Below are positions 1 through 5,616 of a stretch of DNA of 5,628 bases, one piece after another. How positions within the stretch are numbered: the stretch's first letter is position 1; every line of letters starts with the position of its first letter. Under the pieces are notes generated by a model. That model ran no database searches, was not told the origin of the DNA, and was given only the letters and a program-made list of their open reading frames with translations. The stretch spans positions 1-5,628 of the forward strand of contig JAFDHR010000203.1 of assembly GCA_019308645.1 (NCBI GenBank), given 5' to 3'. The stretch is from Deltaproteobacteria bacterium. Lineage in GTDB: Bacteria > Desulfobacterota > DSM-4660 > Desulfatiglandales > B25-G16. The translations under genes and the position numbers were made by a program.

Positions 1-97
1 ATGCTATCCAGTCCAAATTGATCGGGGCAAAGCTGGCAGTTAACATGAGACCTGAAAGTCCTGCGAGCAGCACATTTTTTATACTAATTTTGGTCAT
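1..97 (-). CDS. lnt: Probable apolipoprotein N-acyltransferase, N-terminal 32 residues only (cut by the window edge)
   Basis: Read leftward, an ATG at 97-95 opens 32 codons without a stop to the window edge. The peptide starts MTKISIKNVLLAGLSGLM and continues LTASFAPINLDWIA. A short basic stretch leads into a hydrophobic helix with the pattern LLAGLSGLxLxxSFxPxxxxWIA, which matches the first membrane segment of Lnt proteins as I know them. Lnt is an inner-membrane enzyme that adds the third acyl chain to the N-terminal cysteine of lipoproteins. Its nitrilase-like catalytic domain would lie outside the window. The ribosome binding site is weak (GAG about 10 nt upstream of the start). The gene diverges from the tRNA-rimP operon. 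The call rests on one short segment; another polytopic membrane protein is possible. Confidence 0.55.
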   Translation of the reverse strand, partial: MTKISIKNVLLAGLSGLMLTASFAPINLDWIA

Positions 98-116
98 TTA
101 AAGGTAGCTCGTTTTT

Positions 117-191
117 TGATACTTGATACTGGGTGTATCCAGCAACAAGGTGGGATCAACCAGCAACCAATATCGAGTATCCAATATCCAG
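117..191. repeat. Heptamer-periodic imperfect inverted repeat
   Basis: Bases 117-135 and 164-182 are inverted copies matching at 15 of 19 positions around a 28-nt loop. The arms are built from 7-bp units: GATACTT, GATACTG on the left (118-131) and TATCGAG, TATCCAA, TATCCAG on the right (171-191). The loop side also holds an 8-bp direct repeat, CCAGCAAC, at 139-146 and 160-167. Repeats of the GATACTGGATACT type are, from memory, scattered through intergenic regions of several Gram-negative genomes. This copy lies just upstream of the probable lnt start and could affect its leader. Confidence 0.6.
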
Positions 192-254
192 TTAAGAGTA
201 CCATCCTGGAAGCTTATAGCAAAATTATTTTTATTTCATTTAGAAGGAACCAAT

Positions 255-276
255 CAGATAACTTTTGTTGTAATAA
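255..276 (+). repeat. Left copy of a 20-22 bp direct repeat flanking the palindromic element
   Basis: The sequence is CAGATAACTTTTGTT, then GT, then AATAA. It abuts the first base of the CTCAATAA terminus at 277. The right copy (551-570) is the same except that the GT is absent. It may be a long target-site duplication or a sequence carried with the element. Confidence 0.7.
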
Positions 277-550
277 CTCAATAAGCTGTGGCTTTTCACC
301 CCCACCCCAACCCTCCCCCATCAAGGGCTGACTATTGGACACACGTAACACCGTGGGTATTGTTTAAGTGGTTATAAACGTTAACAATTTCAGAACAAAA
401 ATAACGTAGCATTATGAAAATGGGTTCATTCTTAAAATTCAATGTCAGCCATCAAGGGGGAGGGAGTTTCCTCAATCATTTCACTCAATTAATCCCCTCT
501 CTCCTGGCGGGAGAGGGTTAGGGTGAGGGGGGTTCCCCCGATTTATTGAG
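277..550. mobile_element. MITE/REP-like palindromic element without a transposase, split by a nested insertion
   Basis: The termini are perfect inverted repeats, CTCAATAA (277-284) and TTATTGAG (543-550). Inside them the left C-rich arm (297-319) and right G-rich arm (509-532) are imperfectly inverted and nearly collinear: AACCC lies 32 nt from the left end and GGGTT 31 nt from the right end. Two internal hairpins are visible. One is CCCTCCCCC (311-319) with GGGGGAGGG (456-464), now separated by an insert. The other is CCCTCTC (495-501) with GAGAGGG (511-517). Without the 121-bp insert and one 10-bp duplication the element would be 143 bp. No coding capacity is seen, so any movement would need a transposase in trans. 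Repeats of this composition are, from memory, widespread in uncultured Gram-negative genomes. Confidence 0.65.
328..448. mobile_element. 121-bp insert nested in the palindromic element
   Basis: The insert begins CTGAC (328-332) and ends GTCAG (444-448), a perfect 5-bp inverted terminus that extends imperfectly (CTGACTATTG against CTGACATTG). It is bounded exactly by two copies of CCATCAAGGG (318-327 and 449-458). Removing the insert and one copy restores an unbroken 9-bp-stem hairpin with an ATCAA loop. It is AT-rich, unlike its host repeat, and has no open reading frame of note. It is either a tiny non-autonomous element or the remnant of a larger one. No family is recognised. Confidence 0.55.
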
Positions 551-570
551 CAGATAACTTTTGTTAATAA
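551..570 (+). repeat. Right copy of the 20-22 bp direct repeat
   Basis: The sequence is CAGATAACTTTTGTT followed directly by AATAA. It abuts the TTATTGAG terminus at 550 and lacks only the GT dinucleotide of the left copy at 255-276. Confidence 0.7.
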
Positions 571-601
571 ATACATTTGATTAGTTGTATTATAAATTTC
601 C

Positions 602-630
602 TTGACTATCTATAGATATTTTATTACAAG
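602..630 (+). promoter_or_regulatory. Candidate sigma-70-type promoter for tRNA-Gly and possibly the rimP operon
   Basis: TTGACT (602-607) matches five of six -35 consensus bases. A 17-nt spacer leads to TACAAG (625-630), which matches four of six -10 bases. Transcription would start near 637, about 11 nt before the tRNA. The stretch immediately upstream (roughly 566-601) is very AT-rich and could act as an UP element, as at many stable-RNA promoters. The -10 lacks the final consensus T, so the exact hexamer is uncertain. Confidence 0.5.
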
Positions 631-647
631 CTTAAATACTTAATTGA

Positions 648-723
648 GCGGGCATAGCTCAGTTGGTAGAGTACAAGCTTCCCAAGCTTGGGGTCGCGGG
701 TTCGATCCCCGTTGCCCGCTCCA
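648..723 (+). tRNA. tRNA-Gly (anticodon CCC)
   Basis: A complete 76-nt cloverleaf with encoded CCA. The acceptor stem is GCGGGCA (648-654) with TGCCCGC (713-719), followed by discriminator T720 and CCA at 721-723. The D stem is GCTC (657-660) with GAGT (669-672), including a G-U pair where the usual pair is G-C. The anticodon stem is CAAGC (674-678) with GCTTG (686-690), and the loop TTCCCAA (679-685) gives anticodon CCC at 681-683, which reads GGG glycine codons. The T arm is GCGGG-TTCGATC-CCCGT (696-712). It is the first gene of the apparent rightward unit and lies upstream of rimP, as metY does in E. coli. Confidence 0.95.
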
Positions 724-817
724 TGTTATTGTAAAGTGCGTTCTGTTTGAAATGAGGATGAGCCAGAAAGTTGTGTACTTTTTTTAACTCTGGCAACAAT
801 TGAGTTAGGTTTGAGGG

Positions 818-841
818 AGCGGGCCTTTATGCCCGCTTTTT
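818..841 (+). terminator. Intrinsic terminator or attenuator hairpin in the rimP leader
   Basis: A perfect 7-bp G/C-rich stem, AGCGGGC (818-824) with GCCCGCT (831-837), closes a 6-nt loop. With the stem's last base it gives five consecutive T (837-841). It could end the tRNA transcript, attenuate transcription into rimP-nusA-infB, or both. NusA acts at such hairpins, so feedback by the operon's own product is plausible but not shown. The stem ends 25 nt before the rimP start codon. Confidence 0.8.
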
Positions 842-847
842 ATGTGC

Positions 848-853
848 GAGGGA
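848..853 (+). promoter_or_regulatory. Ribosome binding site that fixes the rimP start
   Basis: GAGGGA lies 9-10 nt upstream of ATG 863. The earlier in-frame ATG at 842 follows directly on the terminator T-run and has only the hairpin itself at ribosome-binding distance, so 863 is preferred. Confidence 0.65.
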
Positions 854-862
854 TATTTTTTT

Positions 863-1336
863 ATGTCAGAGCCTAAGAGGATTGTAAATGAGGTATCCCT
901 TTTAACTGAACCTCTTTTGCTTGAGTTTGGAATGGAGCTGGTGGATGTTGAGTTTCAATTTGAAAGAGGTAGATGGATACTCAGGGTTCTTATAGATAAA
1001 GAAGGAGGGGTTACGATAGACGACTGTGCCAGCATTAGTAGGGAGCTTGGTGATTTAATTGAGGCAGAGAATATCATTAATTTGTCATATGTGCTGGAGG
1101 TTTCTTCTCCAGGTCTGAACAGGCCATTAACAAAAGAAGATGATTTTATACGTTCAATCGGGAAGATGGTGCAATTAAAGATGTCCAGGCCTATCACCAA
1201 AAGAAGGAATTTTACTGGGTGCCTTGCCGATATCAAGGAAGGGGTGATAAGCCTCGTAATGGATGATAATAATGTAGTCGAATTGCCCTTGAATGAGGTA
1301 GATAAGGCGAGATTAAAGTATGAATTTGATAATTAA
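863..1336 (+). CDS. rimP: Ribosome maturation factor RimP
   Basis: Encodes 157 residues, a normal length for RimP, a cytoplasmic factor needed for maturation of the 30S ribosomal subunit. The N-terminal domain (about 1-89) includes GMELVDVEF (23-31), the segment RGRWILRVLIDKEGGVTIDDC (35-55) and the family signature YVLEVSSPGLNRPL (76-89). The C-terminal SH3-like domain spans about 92-153 (IGKMVQLKM, FTGCL, ending in a DKARL-type strand). The start at 863 has a GAGGGA ribosome binding site. An upstream in-frame ATG at 842 would add MCEGYFF, which is not typical of the family. RimP heads the rimP-nusA-infB operon, as in most bacteria. It is separated from nusA by 122 nt that contain a dispersed palindromic repeat. 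Confidence 0.95.
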   Translation: MSEPKRIVNEVSLLTEPLLLEFGMELVDVEFQFERGRWILRVLIDKEGGVTIDDCASISRELGDLIEAENIINLSYVLEVSSPGLNRPLTKEDDFIRSIGKMVQLKMSRPITKRRNFTGCLADIKEGVISLVMDDNNVVELPLNEVDKARLKYEFDN

Positions 1337-1358
1337 ATTGTATGGAAATCCCATTTTG

Positions 1359-1433
1359 GCCGCAGATTAACGCAGATTTTTTGGATTAAGAAATAAAAAT
1401 TCTTATCTGCGTCTATCTGTGAAAATCTGTGGC
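1359..1433. repeat. Imperfect palindromic repeat of 10-bp CGCAGATTNN units between rimP and nusA
   Basis: The outer arms GCCGCAGATT (1359-1368) and AATCTGTGGC (1424-1433) pair with one G-U. The inner arms ACGCAGAT (1370-1377) and ATCTGCGT (1405-1412) pair perfectly, and AAGAA/TTCTT (1388-1392, 1400-1404) closes the tip. The units recur every 10 bp: two on the left (1361, 1371) and three on the right (1405, 1415, 1425). The palindrome lies inside the operon, so its RNA would fold into a long hairpin ending 25 nt before the nusA start. CAGATTAACGCAGAT-type repeats are, from memory, common intergenic repeats in several bacterial phyla. Confidence 0.75.
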
Positions 1434-1458
1434 ATAATTTATAGGCAGGGAATAGACG

Positions 1459-2760
1459 ATGATTACAGATTTGTTGAGGACTATTGATCAGGTAAGTCGA
1501 GATAAAGGGATTGATTCTAAAACCCTTATAGAGGCTCTTGAGGAGGCAGTTAGCTCAGCTGTTAAAAAGAAATTTGGTTCCGAATATGAGTTAGAGGTGA
1601 GCTTTAATACGGAAATTGGAGAGATCGAGGTTTTTGAGTTTAAAGAGGTGGTAAAGGATGTAACAGATGAGAGGCTTCAGGTATCCTTAGAAGAAGCCAA
1701 AAAGCTTGATCCAGAATCAGAGATAGGGGACAGCTTGGGTATGAAAACGGATATAGATGCACTGGGAAGAATAGCGGCTCAGTCAGCTAAACACGTAATA
1801 ACGCAGAGGCTCAGAGAAGCAGAGAGAGATGCTGTGTATGATGACTTTAAGGATAGGAAAGGAGAAATAATTAACGGCATTGTGCAACGTTTTGATAAAG
1901 GCTCTATTATTGTTAACCTGGGTAAATCAGAAGCTGAACTTCCTGCTAAAGAACAAATCCCGAAGGAGACATATATACGGGGTGATAGGATCAGAGCCTA
2001 TATTTATGATGTCAAACAATTCAGCAGAGGTCCTCAAATAATATTATCTCGGACGCATCCTAACTTTCTATCAGCCCTATTCGAAAATGAAGTACCAGAA
2101 ATTTCCGATGGCATTGTGACCATTATGCAGGTAGCCAGAGAACCTGGAAGCAGGGCGAAAATAGCAGTAGCTTCAAAGGATAGGGATGTTGATCCAGTAG
2201 GGGCCTGTGTTGGTATGAAGGGATCAAGGGTTCAGGCGGTAGTTCAGGAACTTAGAGGTGAGCGGATTGATATTGTCACTTGGGACCCTGATCCAGCAAA
2301 ATTTGTATGTAATGCCTTGGCCCCCGCCGAAATTTTAAGGGTTATAGTTGATGAAGAGAACAGAAGCATGGAAGTCGTTGTACCGGATGATCAACTTTCT
2401 CTTGCGATTGGAAAAAGGGGTCAAAATGTTAGGTTAGCATCTCGTGTTACAAACTGGAAATTAGATGCAATTGGCGATTCAGAGTATAATGAAAAATTAA
2501 AAGAAGATTATCAATCCTTGCTTAAGATTCCTGGTGTCGGTAAAAAATTGGCAACCTCTCTTAATGAGATAGGTTTTAGATCAATTGAGGATATTGCAAA
2601 AGCAGATGAAGTTGATTTGGCAAGTATAAAGGGAATAAGTGAAAAAAAAGCCAACGAATTAATCCAAGGGGCCACCAATTATATGCAGACAGTAATTTCT
2701 GATAATGAAAAAGTCTCGGATGAAGAAACAGAGGGATTGCCCGGAGGAGTCAATGGGTAA
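1459..2760 (+). CDS. nusA: Transcription termination/antitermination factor NusA
   Basis: Encodes 433 residues. NusA binds RNA polymerase and nascent RNA and modulates pausing, intrinsic termination and antitermination. Visible domains are the polymerase-binding N-terminal domain (1-130, with ALEEAVSSAVKKKFG at 26-40), an S1 domain (about 133-200, GIVQRFDKGSIIVNLG), KH1 with GMKG at 252-255, and KH2 with GKRG at 318-321. A helix-hairpin-helix region (350-405) follows, with hairpins IPGVG (357-361) and IKGIS (390-394), then an acidic tail (DNEKVSDEETEG). It is longer than B. subtilis NusA and shorter than E. coli NusA, consistent with one C-terminal repeat-like module instead of two. An AGGGA ribosome binding site (1447-1451) lies 7 nt before the ATG. 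The last 8 nt overlap the infB start, which suggests translational coupling. Confidence 0.97.
   Translation: MITDLLRTIDQVSRDKGIDSKTLIEALEEAVSSAVKKKFGSEYELEVSFNTEIGEIEVFEFKEVVKDVTDERLQVSLEEAKKLDPESEIGDSLGMKTDIDALGRIAAQSAKHVITQRLREAERDAVYDDFKDRKGEIINGIVQRFDKGSIIVNLGKSEAELPAKEQIPKETYIRGDRIRAYIYDVKQFSRGPQIILSRTHPNFLSALFENEVPEISDGIVTIMQVAREPGSRAKIAVASKDRDVDPVGACVGMKGSRVQAVVQELRGERIDIVTWDPDPAKFVCNALAPAEILRVIVDEENRSMEVVVPDDQLSLAIGKRGQNVRLASRVTNWKLDAIGDSEYNEKLKEDYQSLLKIPGVGKKLATSLNEIGFRSIEDIAKADEVDLASIKGISEKKANELIQGATNYMQTVISDNEKVSDEETEGLPGGVNG
2743..2749 (+). promoter_or_regulatory. Ribosome binding site of infB, inside the end of nusA
   Basis: GGAGGAG ends 3 nt before ATG 2753 (core GGAGG 5 nt away). 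It selects that start over in-frame ATGs at 2705 and 2720, which lie deeper in nusA. The start codon and the nusA stop share the 8-nt string ATGGGTAA. Confidence 0.85.
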
Positions 2761-5278
2761 GTTAAGGGTTTACGAGTTAGCCAAAGAAGTCAAAATGAGT
2801 TCTAACGAACTGGTTGAGCGATTAAAGAGCGCTGGTTTCTCTATTAACAACTATATGAGTTCTCTTGATATGGATGATGTAGGCCGGGCTAAAGATTATC
2901 TTTCAGGGTCAACCGATGAAATTCTCGAGGAAAAAAGGATAAAGCCGAGCATTATCCGCAGACGAAAGAAAATCATTCCTAAAATAGAGGAAAAAGTCCA
3001 AGAAGAACAAATAGTTGAAGAGGAAGTTACACCACTTTCTGAAGAAGAAACTTCGGTGCCAGAGGAAAAAGTCGAGGAGGTTTTAGAAGAAGAGGTTGAG
3101 CGGGAAGTGAAAGAAATACCTATTCCTGAACAACCTACCAAAGAGGTCAAACCTAAGATTGAGAAGAAGAAAAAAGAGAGACCCAAGACTATTCCGGCAA
3201 GGATAATAAAAAAGGCAGAAATTCAACCACCTGTAACAAAGCTTCAGGAGCCGGTAACTACGATACCGTTATCTGAAATTGCAATTTCTCCGGAGAAGGA
3301 AGTTACAAAAGAAAAAGAAGAGATAAAGGGAAAAAAGGCAAAGAAATATAAAGGGGAAGAAATAACTCCTCGGAAGGATTATCACAGACGAAGGAAAGAG
3401 ATTTTTGAGCGGAAGGATCTCTATGGGGACCGGGAAAAAGGCTTTGAAGCAAGAGGTAGAACAAAAACTAAAGGCAAACTCGACAAGAAGAAGTTAAAAC
3501 AGACAGAGATAACTGTTCCCAAGGCTATAAAGAGGAGAATAAAGGTCCCGGATGTGATAAGTGTAGCTGAGCTGGCAAGGAGGATGGGTATTAAGTCTAC
3601 AGAGCTCATTAAGAAATTAATGGAAATAGACATAATGGTTACCATTAACCAGACAATTGACTTTGAATCTGCTTCTCTTGTGGCAAGTGAGTTTGAATAT
3701 GCATTAGAAGCCTCGTCTTTTGAGGAGGAGGAGATAATTAAAGAAGAAGAGGAAAAACCTGAAGATCTTCTCCCTCGACCACCAGTGGTTACAATAATGG
3801 GGCATGTCGATCATGGAAAAACATCTCTTCTTGATTATATTAGAAAATCAAAGGTTATCGACAAAGAAGCTGGCGGAATAACCCAGCACATAGGGGCCTA
3901 TTACGTCCAAACATCCCATGGTGATTTAGTCTTTCTTGATACACCTGGGCATGAAGCCTTTACTGCAATGCGGGCAAGGGGTGCAAAGGTAACAGATTTG
4001 ATTGTATTAGTTGTTGCTGCTGATGACGGAGTGATGGAGCAAACAATAGAGGCTATTAATCATGCGAAAGCAGCTAATATTCCAATCGTTGTTGCTGTTA
4101 ATAAAATCGACAAAGCAAACGCAGATCCAGAAAAAGTGAGGAGAGAATTATCAAAATATGGATTCGTATCAGAGGAGTGGGGTGGTGATACCCTATTCAG
4201 TGAGATATCTGCTAAGACAGGACGCGGTGTGGATGAACTACTTGATAACATACTTCTTCAATCAGAGATATTAGAGACGAAGGCGAATTATAAAAAGCCT
4301 GCAAGGGGGGTAATTATTGAAGCCAGACTTGATAAGAGCAGGGGTCCCTTTGCCACTGTTCTTATTCGTGATGGCACCCTTAATCAAGGCAACTTTTTTG
4401 TTTGTGGAGAGAATTACGGCAGGGTAAGGGCAATGCTTAATGATAGAGGTCAGAAGATAAAATCGGTAACGCCTTCTATGCCGGTTGCAATATATGGTAT
4501 TTCTGATGTACCTATGGCCGGAGATGACTTTATAGTAACTTCCGATGAAAAAAAGGCAAAATTAATTAGCGAGCATAGAAAAACCAAGGCTCGGTTAGAT
4601 ACAGTAATTCCAAGATATTCTGTGAGCCTCGATAATCTTTTTGATAGGATTAAAGAGGGTGAAGTGAAGGAATTAAACATTATAATCAGGGCCGATGTGC
4701 AAGGATCTGCAGAGGCTTTAATAGATTCTTTAACGAAACTAAGCACAGAAGACGTGAAGTTAAAAGTTCTACATGGCGGGACTGGAGGGGTAACAGAAAG
4801 TGATGTAATGCTGGCCTCAGCCTCAAAGGCTATAGTTATCTGCTTTAATGTGATGGCAAATCCAGTTGTTAAAGCCCTTGCAGCAAAAGAAAATGTAGAT
4901 TTAAGATTTTACGATGTCATCTATAAGGTGATAGAAGATGTAAGGTCTGCCATGGCAGGACTCCTTGAACCAGTTTACAATGAGAATATTATTGGAAGAG
5001 CAGATATCAAAGAGATATTTCACGTCTCCAAAGTAGGCACTGTCGCCGGCTGTTATGTAACTGATGGTAAGATTGAAAGGAGTGCCAATGTACGCCTGTT
5101 GCGAGATGATGTAGTTATATTTGATGGGAACCTGTCTTCATTAAAGAGGTTTAAAGATGATGTAAAGGATGTTTCCTCAGGCCTTGAATGTGGTGTGGGA
5201 TTAGAAAATTATAATGACATAAAGCCTGGGGATGTCTTTGAATTTTATACCTTAGAAGAGATGAAGGTGGAGCTTTGA
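2753..5278 (+). CDS. infB: Translation initiation factor IF-2
   Basis: Encodes 841 residues from ATG 2753. IF-2 is the GTPase that delivers fMet-tRNA to the 30S P site and promotes subunit joining. The order is a first IF2_N domain (1-52, [14 protein letters not shown]), a long Lys/Glu-rich linker (about 55-255), and a second IF2_N domain (about 263-319, [22 protein letters not shown]). The G domain follows with G1 GHVDHGKT (350-357), G2 [10 protein letters not shown] (374-383), G3 DTPGH (396-400), G4 NKID (450-453) and G5 SAK (486-488). Domain II (about 515-605), domain III (about 634-735, [10 protein letters not shown]) and the tRNA-binding domain IV (about 756-839, [14 protein letters not shown]) complete the protein. 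All GTP-binding motifs are intact. The start overlaps nusA by 8 nt, and the next gene begins one base after the stop. I see no ylxR or ylxQ gene between nusA and infB. Confidence 0.98.
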   Translation: MGKLRVYELAKEVKMSSNELVERLKSAGFSINNYMSSLDMDDVGRAKDYLSGSTDEILEEKRIKPSIIRRRKKIIPKIEEKVQEEQIVEEEVTPLSEEETSVPEEKVEEVLEEEVEREVKEIPIPEQPTKEVKPKIEKKKKERPKTIPARIIKKAEIQPPVTKLQEPVTTIPLSEIAISPEKEVTKEKEEIKGKKAKKYKGEEITPRKDYHRRRKEIFERKDLYGDREKGFEARGRTKTKGKLDKKKLKQTEITVPKAIKRRIKVPDVISVAELARRMGIKSTELIKKLMEIDIMVTINQTIDFESASLVASEFEYALEASSFEEEEIIKEEEEKPEDLLPRPPVVTIMGHVDHGKTSLLDYIRKSKVIDKEAGGITQHIGAYYVQTSHGDLVFLDTPGHEAFTAMRARGAKVTDLIVLVVAADDGVMEQTIEAINHAKAANIPIVVAVNKIDKANADPEKVRRELSKYGFVSEEWGGDTLFSEISAKTGRGVDELLDNILLQSEILETKANYKKPARGVIIEARLDKSRGPFATVLIRDGTLNQGNFFVCGENYGRVRAMLNDRGQKIKSVTPSMPVAIYGISDVPMAGDDFIVTSDEKKAKLISEHRKTKARLDTVIPRYSVSLDNLFDRIKEGEVKELNIIIRADVQGSAEALIDSLTKLSTEDVKLKVLHGGTGGVTESDVMLASASKAIVICFNVMANPVVKALAAKENVDLRFYDVIYKVIEDVRSAMAGLLEPVYNENIIGRADIKEIFHVSKVGTVAGCYVTDGKIERSANVRLLRDDVVIFDGNLSSLKRFKDDVKDVSSGLECGVGLENYNDIKPGDVFEFYTLEEMKVEL

Positions 5279-5279
5279 T

Positions 5280-5567
5280 GTGGTGGTCGGAACCCTCAAA
5301 ATTTCCCTCTATATCCACAATCAGCACTCCCTTAAAGAGAAGAGAAAAGTTGTAAAAAGTATTGTAACCAAGGTGCACCACAAATTTAATGCATCTATAG
5401 GTGAGGTTGGTTCCAATGATAAATGGCAGCTAATAGAGCTGGGAATCTGCACTTTAGCCAATGATAGGCGATTTGTGAATTCAGCACTTGATACTATTCT
5501 CTCGTATATTGATTCTCTTTACCTCGGGGAGATTATCGATTCTAAAATAGAAATATTTAATGTGTAA
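5280..5567 (+). CDS. DUF503 family protein (YlxP-like)
   Basis: Encodes 95 residues, about the usual length of this small family, whose B. subtilis member YlxP also lies directly downstream of infB. The family motif SLKEKRKVVKSIVTKVHHKFNAS (17-39), the following IGEVGSNDKWQLIELGI (40-56) and the C-terminal helix before a final strand match YlxP-type proteins as I recall them. The biochemical role is not established; conserved placement among translation genes suggests a link to ribosome assembly or function. The start is GTG at 5280, one base after the infB stop, with GGAG (5269-5272) 7 nt upstream. GTG at 5283 is a possible alternative. An ATG overlapping the infB stop at 5278 is in the wrong frame. 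It is probably translated by coupling with infB. Confidence 0.88.
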   Translation: MVVGTLKISLYIHNQHSLKEKRKVVKSIVTKVHHKFNASIGEVGSNDKWQLIELGICTLANDRRFVNSALDTILSYIDSLYLGEIIDSKIEIFNV

Positions 5568-5584
5568 ATTTGTGGAACTATTCA

Positions 5585-5616
5585 GCCACGAATGAACACG
5601 AATTGACACAAATGAA
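5585..5616. repeat. 10-bp-periodic CACGAATGAA repeat, probably half of a palindrome cut by the window edge
   Basis: Three consecutive 10-bp units are seen: CACGAATGAA (5587), CACGAATTGA (5597) and CACAAATGAA (5607), preceded by GC. Strings of the type GCCACGAATGAACACGAAT are, from memory, common intergenic repeats in diverse bacteria and often face an inverted partner. Here the partner would lie beyond 5628. The repeat begins 17 nt after the DUF503 stop, before the expected rbfA. Confidence 0.6.

Larger units (their letters stand above)
724..862 (+). other. tRNA to rimP spacer and untranslated leader
   Basis: No convincing separate promoter is visible between the tRNA and rimP, so rimP may be read from the tRNA promoter. 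The spacer holds a weak hairpin, TAACTC (785-790) with GAGTTA (802-807), just ahead of the strong terminator-type hairpin at 818-841. A 7-T run at 779-785 precedes the weak stem. Leader-located terminators ahead of rimP are known in enterobacteria; similar regulation here is inferred. Confidence 0.4.

Noticed and set aside
3..101. Plus-strand frame open from the window edge to a stop at 99-101
   Set aside because: It is antisense to the better-supported lnt-like start, and its peptide matches no family I recognise.
116..331. Plus-strand open frame of 71 codons
   Set aside because: It runs through the heptamer repeat, the left direct repeat and the C-rich repeat, giving low-complexity PPPQPSP-type sequence. 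It has no ribosome binding site and no family resemblance.
625..680. 9-nt direct repeat TACAAGCTT at 625-633 and 672-680
   Set aside because: The upstream copy overlaps the predicted -10 box and is probably not transcribed. Its core AAGCTT is palindromic, so chance recurrence next to the anticodon stem is likely.
842..862. Upstream ATG start for rimP
   Set aside because: The start follows directly on the terminator T-run, leaving only the hairpin at ribosome-binding distance. The added MCEGYFF is not family-like, and ATG 863 has GAGGGA at workable spacing.
1359..1433. Possible CRISPR-like short repeats
   Set aside because: The units are contiguous 10-mers in inverted orientation without unique spacers, so this is a palindromic repeat. 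The same applies to 5585-5616.
2705..2752. Upstream ATG starts for infB (2705 and 2720)
   Set aside because: They lie deeper in nusA without a good ribosome binding site. The IF2_N domain begins at ATG 2753, which follows GGAGGAG.
2896..3186. Minus-strand Ser-rich open frame opposite the infB linker, and other antisense frames (955-1236, 3421-3645, 4060-4251, 4450-4746, 5151-5381)
   Set aside because: These are shadows of strongly conserved plus-strand genes. The Ser/Thr richness is the complement of Glu/Lys codons.
5278..5280. ATG overlapping the infB stop as the start of the next gene
   Set aside because: That frame ends after 25 codons and is not the DUF503 frame; GTG 5280 opens the correct frame.
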